From Roseiarcus sp043739325 (GTDB taxonomy: Bacteria; Pseudomonadota; Alphaproteobacteria; Rhizobiales; Beijerinckiaceae): a stretch of DNA of 8,549 bases. Shown piece after piece: positions 1 to 5,749 of this stretch. Position 1 is the first letter of the stretch, and every line of letters starts with the position of its first letter. The notes below the pieces were generated by a model that was given only the letters and a program-made list of their open reading frames with translations, ran no database searches and was not told the origin of the DNA. The DNA lies in NCBI GenBank assembly GCA_043739325.1, contig JAYUFK010000355.1, forward strand, positions 1 to 8,549, given 5' to 3'. Both the position numbers and the translations under genes were made by a program.

Positions 1-60
1 GCCAACAATCGCTTGATCGGTCGCGCCATCTCTGTGATCCTCGTCGCAAATCAGTTGTGA
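1..60 (+). CDS. possible C-terminal tail of an upstream gene (partial)
   Basis: Frame 1 is open from the first base to a TGA at 58-60, giving 19 residues that end in ISVILVANQL. This could be the end of a gene starting left of the window, but 57 bases without a stop is weak evidence in GC-rich DNA. No family can be recognised from so little. If real, it ends 41 bases before the DUF1491 start, on the same strand. Confidence 0.3.
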   Translation, partial: ANNRLIGRAISVILVANQL

Positions 61-101
61 CAAAGATCATAGTCGTTAATTAAGAGACGGAACACTAGAC
101 T

Positions 102-461
102 ATGCGGCTTCGCGCCGACATCTGGGTCGCCGCCTATATCAGGCGCTGCGAGATCGAAGGCGCGGCAGCCGTTTTGCGACGGCGCGGCGCCGCTGAGGCG
201 GGCGCGATATTCGTCAAGGTCGACAAGCTCGATGGCGCTGCGGCGCTCTACGCCCCCGCGCCGCAATCCGAAGTCGCCGAGCGCGGCGTCGAGCGCCTGT
301 GGGCGCGCGCCCACAGGCAAGAATGGATCGAGGCAGGCGAAGTCGAAAGGCGCATCACGCGTGAGATCGCCTTTGATCCGGATCTGTGGTTGATCGAGGT
401 CGAGGATCGCGAAGGGCGCAACCGGCTCGACCTGGCGGATGAGGCTGATACAAGGCGCTGA
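102..461 (+). CDS. DUF1491 family protein
   Basis: Encodes 119 residues, the usual length for DUF1491, a family of unknown function confined largely to Alphaproteobacteria. The opening MRLRADIWVAAYIRRCE, the central GAIFVKVDKLDGAAALYAPAP and the closing FDPDLWLIEVEDREGR are hallmarks of the family. No signal peptide or membrane segment is visible, so it is probably cytosolic. The ATG at 102 fits the conserved N-terminus; only a weak purine stretch (AGAGACGG, 82-89) lies upstream, somewhat too far for a good ribosome binding site. It sits 23 bases before the glycosyltransferase gene on the same strand and may be co-transcribed with it, though a functional link is not implied. A long minus-strand open frame (51-530) over the same bases is a GC-rich shadow. 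Confidence 0.88.
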   Translation: MRLRADIWVAAYIRRCEIEGAAAVLRRRGAAEAGAIFVKVDKLDGAAALYAPAPQSEVAERGVERLWARAHRQEWIEAGEVERRITREIAFDPDLWLIEVEDREGRNRLDLADEADTRR

Positions 462-484
462 ACACGCTGCTGCTGGGGAAGCCT

Positions 485-1504
485 TTGCCAATTCTGCCTC
501 TCGCAACTTTTGTCGGCTTCGGCGCGGCACTCACTGGCAGCGCCCTATTTTGCCGAGTGAGTTTGCCCTTGCTGCGCGACCTGTTTCTCGTGACGCCCGG
601 CGCCCGGTCCAGCCACGTGCGCGCTACGCCTCAGGGCGGCGGTCTCATTGTCGCGCCGCTCGCTTTGGCGATCGCTTGGGTGGCTTTGCTTTCGATTGGG
701 TGGCGACCGCAGGTCTTCGATTGGCGTCTGCTCGCAGCTTTGCTCGCGTTGACCGCACTTGGCTGCTGGGATGATTTGCGCGGTCTCAGCGCGCGATTTC
801 GTTTGCTGGTTCAAGCCGGCGCCGCAGCATTGGTCTTGATGACCTTGCCTTCGCAACCGCTGCTTATTGTCGCGTGCCTACCGCCGTTCCTTGCCTTCTC
901 AGTTCTCCTTATCGGCGTTCTGTGGTTCGTGAATCTGACGAACTTCATGGACGGCATCGACCTCATCAGCGTGACGCAGTTTGTTCCAGCGTTCCTAACG
1001 ATTGCTTTGCTTGAAGCGCTGGGCCACGAAGCGGTCGGTCCGCTCTCAATGGCCACTCTATGTCTCGCTTTCGCCGGCGCTCTGCTCGGCTTCGCCACGC
1101 TCAATCGCCCGCCCGCGCGCCTGTTTCTCGGCGATTCCGGCTCCCTGCCGCTCGGCCTGCTCGGCGCGACAGGCGCGTTGCTTGTCGCGGGGCAATATGG
1201 CGTCATCGTCGCCGGGTTGCCGTTTCTATACTATTGCGCCGATGCGACTTTGACACTGGCGCGCCGGGCGCTGGCTGGCGAAAAAGTTTGGGAGGCGCAT
1301 AAGCAGCATTTCTATCAACGCGCGCTGCAACGCGGGCTCACGGTCCCGCAGATCATCCAGCGCATCGGCGCCTGCAATGTGCTGCTGTGCGCGGCTTCGT
1401 TGCTCGTCGTCAACGCTTCGCCGGCAGCGCATTACGCGGCGCTGGCGTTCGGGATCGTCGTCGTCGGAGCGCTGCTGCGAAGCCTCGCGCGCGGCAGCGG
1501 CTGA
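485..1504 (+). CDS. polyprenyl-phosphate sugar-1-phosphate transferase (glycosyltransferase family 4, WecA/WbpL/WreU type)
   Basis: Encodes 339 residues of a very hydrophobic, polytopic inner-membrane protein with roughly ten helices. Enzymes of this family move a sugar-1-phosphate from a UDP-sugar to undecaprenyl phosphate, the first step of O-antigen or other polysaccharide assembly. Family motifs occur in order: RSSH..ATPQGGG (41-53), DDLRGL (96-101, Mg-binding Asp pair), NLTNFMDGID (150-159), LFLGDSGS (213-220) and the cytosolic HKQHFYQRA (272-280), which corresponds to the HxxHxYQR loop. The start is a TTG at 485, preceded by GGGGAA (475-480) at a 4-base spacing. The next gene overlaps its stop codon, so the two are probably translationally coupled. 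The WreU comparison (Rhizobium, QuiNAc-1-P) rests on the SDR partner; the donor sugar cannot be read from sequence. Confidence 0.93.
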   Translation: MPILPLATFVGFGAALTGSALFCRVSLPLLRDLFLVTPGARSSHVRATPQGGGLIVAPLALAIAWVALLSIGWRPQVFDWRLLAALLALTALGCWDDLRGLSARFRLLVQAGAAALVLMTLPSQPLLIVACLPPFLAFSVLLIGVLWFVNLTNFMDGIDLISVTQFVPAFLTIALLEALGHEAVGPLSMATLCLAFAGALLGFATLNRPPARLFLGDSGSLPLGLLGATGALLVAGQYGVIVAGLPFLYYCADATLTLARRALAGEKVWEAHKQHFYQRALQRGLTVPQIIQRIGACNVLLCAASLLVVNASPAAHYAALAFGIVVVGALLRSLARGSG

Positions 1505-2418
1505 TGGCGCGAATCCTCGTCACCGGCGCGTCGGGATTTGTCGGGCGCCATCTGCTGCCGGCGCTTGTCGCAGATGGGTTCGATGTCGTCGCCTGCGGCC
1601 GCCAGCCCGCGCAACAACAAGGCGTGACATTTCGAGCGATCGACGACATCGCAACCGCCGGATGGGGCGGCTTGCTCGCAGGCGTCGATGCGGTGATCCA
1701 CACGGCGGGGATTGCGCATACGCGCGCCGGCGCAGAAGCCGACTACGATGCCATCAATGCCGAGGCGACAATTCGGCTTGCCGCAGAGTGTGTGGGCCGC
1801 GTCGGGCGGCTGGTGTTCCTGTCCTCGATTCGCGCCGTCTCGGGCCCGGTTTCCGAGAGGCCCTTGGATGAGCTTTCGCCGCCGCTTCCCACCGACGCTT
1901 ACGGGCGCTCGAAACTAAAGGCCGAGCAAGGTCTGGCAAAGCTCGCCCTTGCCTCCACAATCCTGCGGCCGGTGGTGATTTATGGCGCCGGCGTGAAAGG
2001 CAATCTGGCGCGCATCCAGCGCCTTGCCGACACGGCCTTGCCGCTGCCTTTCGCCAGCCTGCGCGCGCCGCGTTCGTTCCTTGCCATCGATAATCTTATC
2101 GGCGCCATCCTCTTTGCACTGGCGCAGCGCGAAACTGGCGCGCGGACATTTGTCGTCGCCGATCCCGTTGCGTCGAACATCGCAGAGGTGATTTCTGGCC
2201 TGCGCGAGGGCCTGGGCCGCAGGGCCAATCTTGTGCCGTGCCCACCGGGATTGCTGGGCCCAGCAGCGCGCGTTGCCGGGCACGGCGAAAGCTGGGCGAC
2301 GATGGCGGGGCCGATGATCGCCTCGCCCGCGCGGCTCATCAGCGCTGGCTGGCGCCCCGCCGTCGCGAGCACGCATGATGGCGCGCGGCTTTGGGGGCAG
2401 GCGCTAAGGAGAGTCTAA
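1504..2418 (+). CDS. NAD-dependent epimerase/dehydratase-family sugar-nucleotide reductase (extended SDR, WreQ/WbpV-like)
   Basis: Encodes 304 residues, a normal length for an extended SDR acting on a UDP-sugar. The Rossmann motif GASGFVG is at residues 8-14, the HTAGIAHT segment follows the fourth strand near 66-73, the catalytic serine lies in LSS (106-108), and YGRSK (Y133, K137) supplies the YxxxK pair, so all catalytic residues are present. The ATG at 1504 is the start: it overlaps the transferase stop (TGATG) and places MARILVTGASG exactly as in homologues. An upstream in-frame extension to 1387 would run inside the transferase gene and is not used. Pairing with a GT4 transferase suggests it reduces a UDP-4-keto-6-deoxy-HexNAc, for example to UDP-QuiNAc as WreQ does, but 4-epimerase activity cannot be excluded. 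Confidence 0.92.
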   Translation: MARILVTGASGFVGRHLLPALVADGFDVVACGRQPAQQQGVTFRAIDDIATAGWGGLLAGVDAVIHTAGIAHTRAGAEADYDAINAEATIRLAAECVGRVGRLVFLSSIRAVSGPVSERPLDELSPPLPTDAYGRSKLKAEQGLAKLALASTILRPVVIYGAGVKGNLARIQRLADTALPLPFASLRAPRSFLAIDNLIGAILFALAQRETGARTFVVADPVASNIAEVISGLREGLGRRANLVPCPPGLLGPAARVAGHGESWATMAGPMIASPARLISAGWRPAVASTHDGARLWGQALRRV

Positions 2419-2425
2419 TTCGCGC

Positions 2426-3049
2426 TCAATTCGTCCAGGAATGGGCGAAAATGTCGGCGTCCTCGAAGCCGGCGAGATCAAGCCGCACACGCTCGGGCAG
2501 ATAGGCAAACGCGGCGCGGGCGAGACCGTCTCGACCTTCCCGCGCCAGCATCGCATCGAGCCGCTCGCGCAGCGCGTGGAGATGCAGCACGTCCGAGGCG
2601 GCGTAGGTCAATTGCGCTTCGCTGAGACTATCCGCGCCCCAGTCGGACGATTGCTGCTGCTTGGAGAGATCGACGCCGATCAGCTCCTTAGTCAGGTCCT
2701 TGAGGCCATGGCGATCGGTGTAGGTGCGCGCCAGTTTCGAGGCAATCTTGGTGCAATAGACTGGGCCCGGCATCACGCCGAAAGCGTTGCACAGCGTCGC
2801 CATATCGAACCGGCCAAAGTGAAACAATTTGAGCACTTTCGAATCGGCCAGCAGCTTTTCGAGGTGAGGCGCGCGTTTCTGACCGGGCGCGATCTGCACG
2901 ATCTCCGCCGAACCGCCGCCACGCGATAACTGAACAACGCAAAGTCGGTCGCGACGCACTTCAAGGCCAAGCGTTTCCGTATCGATCGCGACAGCAGCGC
3001 CAAAATCAATGTCGGCGGGCAGGTCGCCCTTGTGCAGGCGGATCGTCAT
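2426..3049 (-). CDS. nrnC: NrnC-type nano-RNase (RNase D-like DEDDy exoribonuclease)
   Basis: Encodes 207 residues. It matches the alphaproteobacterial NrnC family, which replaces Orn and degrades dinucleotides, the end products of RNA decay and of pGpG turnover; it is often labelled ribonuclease D. The 3'-5' exonuclease residues are visible: D23 and E25 in AIDTETLGL, D82 in HFGRFDMA, and Y149/D153 in YAASDVLHL. NrnC-typical segments KIASKLARTYTDRHGLKDL and SKQQQSSDW and the ending DIFAHS are present, and the HRDC domains of classical RNase D are absent. The ATG at 3047-3049 gives the conserved MTIRLHKGDLP start; a 34-residue upstream extension to 3151 looks non-coding. The gene converges on the SDR gene, with 7 bases between the stop codons and no room for a terminator. 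Confidence 0.94.
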   Translation of the reverse strand: MTIRLHKGDLPADIDFGAAVAIDTETLGLEVRRDRLCVVQLSRGGGSAEIVQIAPGQKRAPHLEKLLADSKVLKLFHFGRFDMATLCNAFGVMPGPVYCTKIASKLARTYTDRHGLKDLTKELIGVDLSKQQQSSDWGADSLSEAQLTYAASDVLHLHALRERLDAMLAREGRDGLARAAFAYLPERVRLDLAGFEDADIFAHSWTN

Positions 3050-3119
3050 CGCGCAGCACCGATGGGATGAATTAAGGTATTGACAATGTTCATGTATTTT
3101 ATACTCAAGGCGGGCGGCA

Positions 3120-3148
3120 TGATTAGCAGCCAGCGTCCCCGGCGTCAA
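3120..3148 (-). promoter_or_regulatory. candidate nrnC promoter
   Basis: On the minus strand TTGACG (3148-3143) is followed after 17 bases by TAATCA (3125-3120). The -35 box matches the usual alphaproteobacterial form well, the -10 box only partly. It would give a leader of about 65 bases for nrnC. Inference from spacing and position only. Confidence 0.3.
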
Positions 3149-3193
3149 CAAAGCGCGCCGATGCGCTCGATCGCTCGCGTTCGACGACGTTGC

Positions 3194-3222
3194 TTGCGCC
3201 GCGCATCGCTCGCGTCTATAAG
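3194..3222 (+). promoter_or_regulatory. candidate promoter of tRNA-Pro
   Basis: TTGCGC (3194-3199) and TATAAG (3217-3222) are separated by exactly 17 bases, and transcription would begin about 5 bases before the mature tRNA 5' end. Position, spacing and the good -10 box all fit a sigma-70-type promoter for a monocistronic tRNA. Confidence 0.5.
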
Positions 3223-3233
3223 GCGCGCATTGT

Positions 3234-3310
3234 CGGAGTGTAGCGCAGTCTGGTAGCGCACCTCGTTCGGGACGAGGGGGTCGGAGGTTCGAATCCTCTC
3301 ACTCCGACCA
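3234..3310 (+). tRNA. tRNA-Pro (anticodon CGG)
   Basis: A complete 77-base cloverleaf. The acceptor stem CGGAGTG (3234-3240) pairs with CACTCCG (3300-3306). The D arm has GCGC/GCGC stems, and the anticodon stem CCTCG/CGAGG encloses loop TTCGGGA, so the anticodon is CGG (reads CCG, proline). The T arm GGAGG/CCTCT encloses TTCGAAT. The discriminator is A and the 3' CCA is encoded (3308-3310). The 3' ends of tRNA genes are common integration sites for islands and phages, and gene content changes character just downstream, but no att repeat was found in the window. Confidence 0.97.
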
Positions 3311-3463
3311 AGCTGAGGCACAAACAATTGATATTGCTGATTTAATTGCCTCGAATTAGATTTTAGCCCCAGCATTGGTCCTGACAATAAAATCGGCTTT
3401 CGACGGCCGTGAGCGAACTATTGCGATTGCTGTGGATAGTATGTGGCTTACTCCGGCATCCGA

Positions 3464-3492
3464 CACACGGCTTCATTATTAAGAACCGTGTG
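3464..3492 (+). other. stem-loop upstream of the exported-protein gene
   Basis: CACACGG (3464-3470) pairs perfectly with CCGTGTG (3486-3492). Inside it CTT/AAG can add three pairs around loop CATTATT, leaving AA bulged on the 3' side. It ends 27 bases before the ribosome binding site of the gene at 3530 and has no T-run, so it is not an intrinsic terminator. It could be a leader structure or protein-binding site; the function is unknown. Confidence 0.35.
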
Positions 3493-3529
3493 AGACGGTT
3501 TGGTCGCAAGGTTTTCCTTGGAGACCACT

Positions 3530-3949
3530 GTGAAGTTGTATTCCGAGAGCTGGCTCGACCGTCGTCGCCCTCGACCATTTGTGAAACGCCATTCGCGCTG
3601 GATTGGCTTGGCGGCGTGCCTCCTACTCGCCGGTAGCAACACCGCAAGTGCAGATTGGTTTAATCTTCCTTTCTTCAATTCGGCACCGCCGGTTTCCCCC
3701 GGAGCGCCTGACCACGCAGCGACACCCAAAAGCAAGCCCGCCGCGTCGAAACGCCATAAGCCCAAACTGGTCGCGAGCGCCCCGCCATCGCGCGCGGCCA
3801 ACACGACCACGACCCCCAATGAATCACCGATAGTTCCGAATGCTTTGGCGGAAACTATTGTCGCGCCTGCCAAATCGATCTCGATCATCGAGCCGCTGAA
3901 AACGCCCTCCACGACCCTCAATGATTTGCCGGTTCAACCGCTCGAATAG
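3530..3949 (+). CDS. small exported proline/serine/threonine-rich hypothetical protein
   Basis: Encodes about 139 residues with no recognised family. The start chosen is the GTG at 3530, because GGAGA (3520-3524) lies 5 bases before it; an in-frame TTG at 3500 has no comparable site. The N-terminus is a good Sec signal: a basic n-region (RRRPRPFVKRHSR, 11-23), a hydrophobic core (IGLAACLLLAG, 25-35) and a likely cut after NTASA near residue 41. LAAC inside the core resembles a lipobox, but the hydrophobic stretch before it is too short to favour a lipoprotein. The mature part is low-complexity, rich in P, S, T, A and K, and looks disordered, so a periplasmic or surface role is inferred. A minus-strand open frame over the same bases (3448-3921) has no such supporting signals. 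Confidence 0.6.
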   Translation: MKLYSESWLDRRRPRPFVKRHSRWIGLAACLLLAGSNTASADWFNLPFFNSAPPVSPGAPDHAATPKSKPAASKRHKPKLVASAPPSRAANTTTTPNESPIVPNALAETIVAPAKSISIIEPLKTPSTTLNDLPVQPLE

Positions 3950-4066
3950 GCGAGCGCGCCGGCCGGACGACCCGGTGTCTGGCGCGGAGTTGACACTAGT
4001 GACCCCGCACACGCGACGTTTAGGACTCCCTGACGACACAGCGGAAGCATATGGCCGGCAATGGAC

Positions 4067-4333
4067 TTACTCGTCATTTGAGGCGTTGAGCTCGCCGGCC
4101 GGGATCGTGCCGCCAGCGGCCTTCATGCGCACCCCCGGTTGCCCGCCATTGGTGAACTCGATGCCTGCGGATTCTAGCGCCGCGCGGACAGCCATCCGCC
4201 CAGCCTCTGAAACTCCCCGCCGAGACCGCTCAAAATCAACAATCGTCGACAAGCCAAGAGAAGCTTTTTCGGCGAGATTCGGTTGCGTCCAATCTAGCAG
4301 AGCGCGAGCGGCGCGGCATTGTGCTGGCGACAT
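4067..4333 (-). CDS. XRE-family helix-turn-helix transcriptional regulator
   Basis: Encodes 88 residues, mostly a single Cro/CI-type DNA-binding domain. The helix-turn-helix spans about residues 15-38 (TQPNLAEKASLGLSTIVDFE, then RSRRG), preceded by the usual CRAARALLDW helix and followed by a helix (RMAVRAALESAGIEF) and a short tail. This compact form, ending GIEFTNGGQPGVRMK, is common among rhizobial repressors. The ATG at 4333 is the only usable start, since the frame closes upstream without another start codon. No clear Shine-Dalgarno is visible; instead an inverted repeat begins one base upstream of the start codon. It is divergent from the Tat-signal gene at 4415, and the two operator copies in the 81-base gap suggest it represses both itself and that gene. 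Confidence 0.88.
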   Translation of the reverse strand: MSPAQCRAARALLDWTQPNLAEKASLGLSTIVDFERSRRGVSEAGRMAVRAALESAGIEFTNGGQPGVRMKAAGGTIPAGELNASNDE

Positions 4334-4334
4334 T

Positions 4335-4351
4335 TCAACATTTTCTGTTGA
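4335..4351. promoter_or_regulatory. operator 1 (inverted repeat TCAACA-N5-TGTTGA)
   Basis: TCAACA (4335-4340) and TGTTGA (4346-4351) are perfect inverted arms around TTTTC. The site overlaps the first bases of the -35 box of the plus-strand promoter (4348-4353) and lies one base from the start codon of the XRE gene. It has the same arms and spacer length as operator 2, which makes it a likely binding site for the adjacent XRE protein. Confidence 0.75.
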
Positions 4352-4376
4352 CGGGTGATTTGAGGTAGCGTATCAA
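4348..4376 (+). promoter_or_regulatory. promoter of the Tat-signal gene
   Basis: TTGACG (4348-4353) and TATCAA (4371-4376) are 17 bases apart, matching the alphaproteobacterial housekeeping pattern. Initiation near 4383 would give a leader of about 32 bases. Both operator copies overlap it, one at the -35 box and one at the -10 box. Confidence 0.6.
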
Positions 4377-4395
4377 CATAAACTGTTGATAGCAA
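4367..4395 (-). promoter_or_regulatory. candidate promoter of the XRE gene
   Basis: On the minus strand TTGCTA (4395-4390) and TACGCT (4372-4367) are 17 bases apart. The match is partial, but the spacing is ideal and operator 2 would fill the spacer, consistent with autorepression. The leader would be about 27 bases. Confidence 0.3.
4371..4391. promoter_or_regulatory. operator 2 (inverted repeat TATCAACA-N5-TGTTGATA)
   Basis: TATCAACA (4371-4378) and TGTTGATA (4384-4391) are perfect 8-base arms around TAAAC. The site covers the -10 box and predicted start point of the plus-strand promoter. Its centre is 38 bases from that of operator 1. The longer arms suggest it may be the stronger site. 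Confidence 0.78.
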
Positions 4396-4414
4396 CCCTT
4401 ATGGAGTATTCACA

Positions 4415-5332
4415 ATGTGGAACCTCGCCGTTCGGGCAAGCGCTACCGCTTTGCCCAAAGACCTGCCGACTTCACTCAGCCGCCGCGCCGCGCTCACTGG
4501 CGCTCTTGCCGCAATTCCGGCTCTCGCTGGCGCTGCGATCGTCACAACGCCGTCTCTGGCCTCGCCAGCCCACCCTGACGCCGGAGAGCTGGTGCTTGCC
4601 CTTTGGGCGCGACGGCATGCCCTCCGCAAACAGATTGCAGACGCCATGGGAGAGGAAATCGCTGCGGAGGCGAGGCTCCCTGCGTGGGCGCGCTCTGGCC
4701 CGCAGATGATGGCCCACGATGGCACTCTATGTGGGGGGAATGTGGGATGGCCTGCGATTCAGGGGATGGCTCCGCCAACCGCCCCCGGAGTCCTTCACAT
4801 GGTGAGGCCAGGGCCGCCAGACCTTCGCGAGAAATTCTATAGAGACCGCCGCCGAGATGAGCTTGCAGACCGGGCCGAAGCTGCCTTCGGCAAGATCGCG
4901 GCACGGCCGCTGGTCAATCTGCTGGCTATTAGTACAGACAATGCGCTTACGACATTTCGTCGCGAATGGCGTGAGTTGACGGCGCGCCTGCGCGCCAAAA
5001 CGGCCGAGCGGGAAAGGGTGGGACAAGTCGCGGCGCAGGCCAGCATCGATTCCCTCTTTGAAAAATGCGACGCGATCAATGACGAAATCTTAGCGCTCGC
5101 ACCGGAGACGGCGTGCATTGCGGCAGCGCAGATCTTGATTCAAGTCAATCCTGACCTCGGCTCGAATGACCCGTTCTCGCACGAGCCAGAGCATGCCGGA
5201 CTCGTGGTTGCACTCACTTTCCTTCGGCCATCTCTTTCGGGGCTTTTGCGGGCGCATGTCGATGAGATATTGGACAATCCCGAGATGCCCGCCGCCTCGC
5301 TACAGGCGGCAATCGGGTTCGGTGACGCCTGA
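4415..5332 (+). CDS. twin-arginine-signal hypothetical protein
   Basis: Encodes 305 residues of unknown family. The N-terminus has a Tat-like signal: LSRRAALTG (21-29) with the twin arginine, a hydrophobic core to about residue 42 and a probable cut near LASPA (48-52), so a folded periplasmic product is inferred. About 20 residues precede the SRR motif, longer than most Tat n-regions. The mature part is mainly alpha-helical and rich in A, E and R; residues 150-230 (REKFYRDRRRDELADRAEAAF onward) could form coiled coil. There are only two cysteines outside the signal and no catalytic motif I recognise. GGAG (4403-4406) lies 8 bases before the ATG. It is transcribed away from the XRE gene through a promoter covered by two operators and ends at a strong terminator, so it is a one-gene, repressor-controlled unit. 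Confidence 0.82.
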   Translation: MWNLAVRASATALPKDLPTSLSRRAALTGALAAIPALAGAAIVTTPSLASPAHPDAGELVLALWARRHALRKQIADAMGEEIAAEARLPAWARSGPQMMAHDGTLCGGNVGWPAIQGMAPPTAPGVLHMVRPGPPDLREKFYRDRRRDELADRAEAAFGKIAARPLVNLLAISTDNALTTFRREWRELTARLRAKTAERERVGQVAAQASIDSLFEKCDAINDEILALAPETACIAAAQILIQVNPDLGSNDPFSHEPEHAGLVVALTFLRPSLSGLLRAHVDEILDNPEMPAASLQAAIGFGDA

Positions 5333-5362
5333 TCGCGCTGATCTCATCGCCGCCAATTGGCG

Positions 5363-5400
5363 AACCCCGCCCCGCTCGGATCCCGCCGGGCGGGGTTTTT
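5363..5400 (+). terminator. intrinsic terminator of the Tat-signal gene
   Basis: AACCCCGCCC (5363-5372) pairs perfectly over 10 bases with GGGCGGGGTT (5388-5397) around a 15-base loop, and the T-run (5396-5400, then GTTTG) follows immediately. It lies 31 bases after the TGA of the Tat-signal gene. On the other strand the hairpin has no T-run, so it acts in one direction. Confidence 0.87.
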
Positions 5401-5547
5401 GTTTGGGGCGCGCCGTGAAACCGTCACTTTCCGCGCAGCAGTTTGTCGGATCGCGGCCCAGGCGGACGGGCGCGCCGGTTCGGACGCAACGGTCAAAGCA
5501 TCTTCGATTTGCGGCGCGAGACGGAACACGGGCAAGGTCGAGCCCGC
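5401..5547. other. unassigned stretch between the terminator and the transposase scar
   Basis: No gene with convincing start signals is seen. A minus-strand frame (5628-5344) has plausible composition (VFRLAPQIEDALTVASEPAR) but no good ribosome binding site, and it reads through the terminator hairpin and across the transposase remnant, so I leave it unassigned. The stretch may hold degenerate sequence of the insertion element. Confidence 0.3.
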
Positions 5548-5722
5548 GAGGAAGTCGGGCCTCGCCATCATATCGCCGGGCCGTATTTGAATGCCTACGC
5601 GGCTGAAATGGCTTGGCGCGAGGATCATCGCCGCGTCAGCAAATGGCGAGCAATTCTTGATCGCTACGAACGCCGCGCTGGCGCATCCGGTGTCTCGCCA
5701 GTGGAAGGGCTATTGGCAGCGC
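5548..5722 (+). pseudogene. C-terminal remnant of an IS1595/ISXO2-like transposase, frameshifted
   Basis: Two reading frames, joined, spell the C-terminal signature of IS1595-group DDE transposases. From 5548 one frame gives EEVG..HHIAGPYLNAYAAEM then AWREDHRRVS, and from about 5643 the +1 frame gives NGEQFLIATNAALAHPVSR then QWKGYWQR. Removing one A from the AAA at 5641-5643 restores a continuous RRVSNGEQF, so the break is a single-base insertion. Only about 58 residues remain; the N-terminal domain and DDE catalytic core are missing, and upstream sequence is no longer recognisable. No terminal inverted repeats or target duplication could be identified. The remnant is therefore inactive and marks past transposition next to the AT-rich ORF that follows. 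Confidence 0.77.
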
Positions 5723-5749
5723 GTCGGCAAACAAGCACAGCTTGATGCA

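Noticed and set aside
51..530. 159-residue minus-strand ORF opposite DUF1491
   Set aside because: A GC-rich shadow frame; the plus-strand product matches a known family over its full length.
1387..1503. N-terminal extension of the SDR ORF
   Set aside because: It lies within the transferase gene, and the ATG at 1504 gives the conserved Rossmann N-terminus with a start-stop overlap.
3080..3105. TTGACA and TATACT on the plus strand before the tRNA
   Set aside because: The spacer is only 14 bases, no gene follows closely, and a better placed promoter exists at 3194-3222.
3050..3151. 34-residue upstream extension of nrnC
   Set aside because: NrnC proteins begin near MTIRLHKGDLP, and the extension is unlike the family and would overlap the candidate promoter.
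3145..3387. Minus-strand ORF containing GRSERIRTSDPLVPNEVRYQ across the tRNA
   Set aside because: This is the well-known spurious translation of the antisense of a tRNA-Pro gene, not a protein.
3448..3921. 157-residue minus-strand ORF opposite the exported protein
   Set aside because: No recognisable domain or start signal; the plus-strand frame has a ribosome binding site and a clear signal peptide.
3921..4358. 145-residue plus-strand ORF across the XRE gene
   Set aside because: Arginine/alanine-rich shadow of the minus-strand regulator without any domain.
5344..5628. Minus-strand ORF reading MARPDFLAGSTLPVFRLAPQ
   Set aside because: Composition is plausible, but it has no good ribosome binding site, runs antisense through the transposase scar and translates the intrinsic terminator hairpin.
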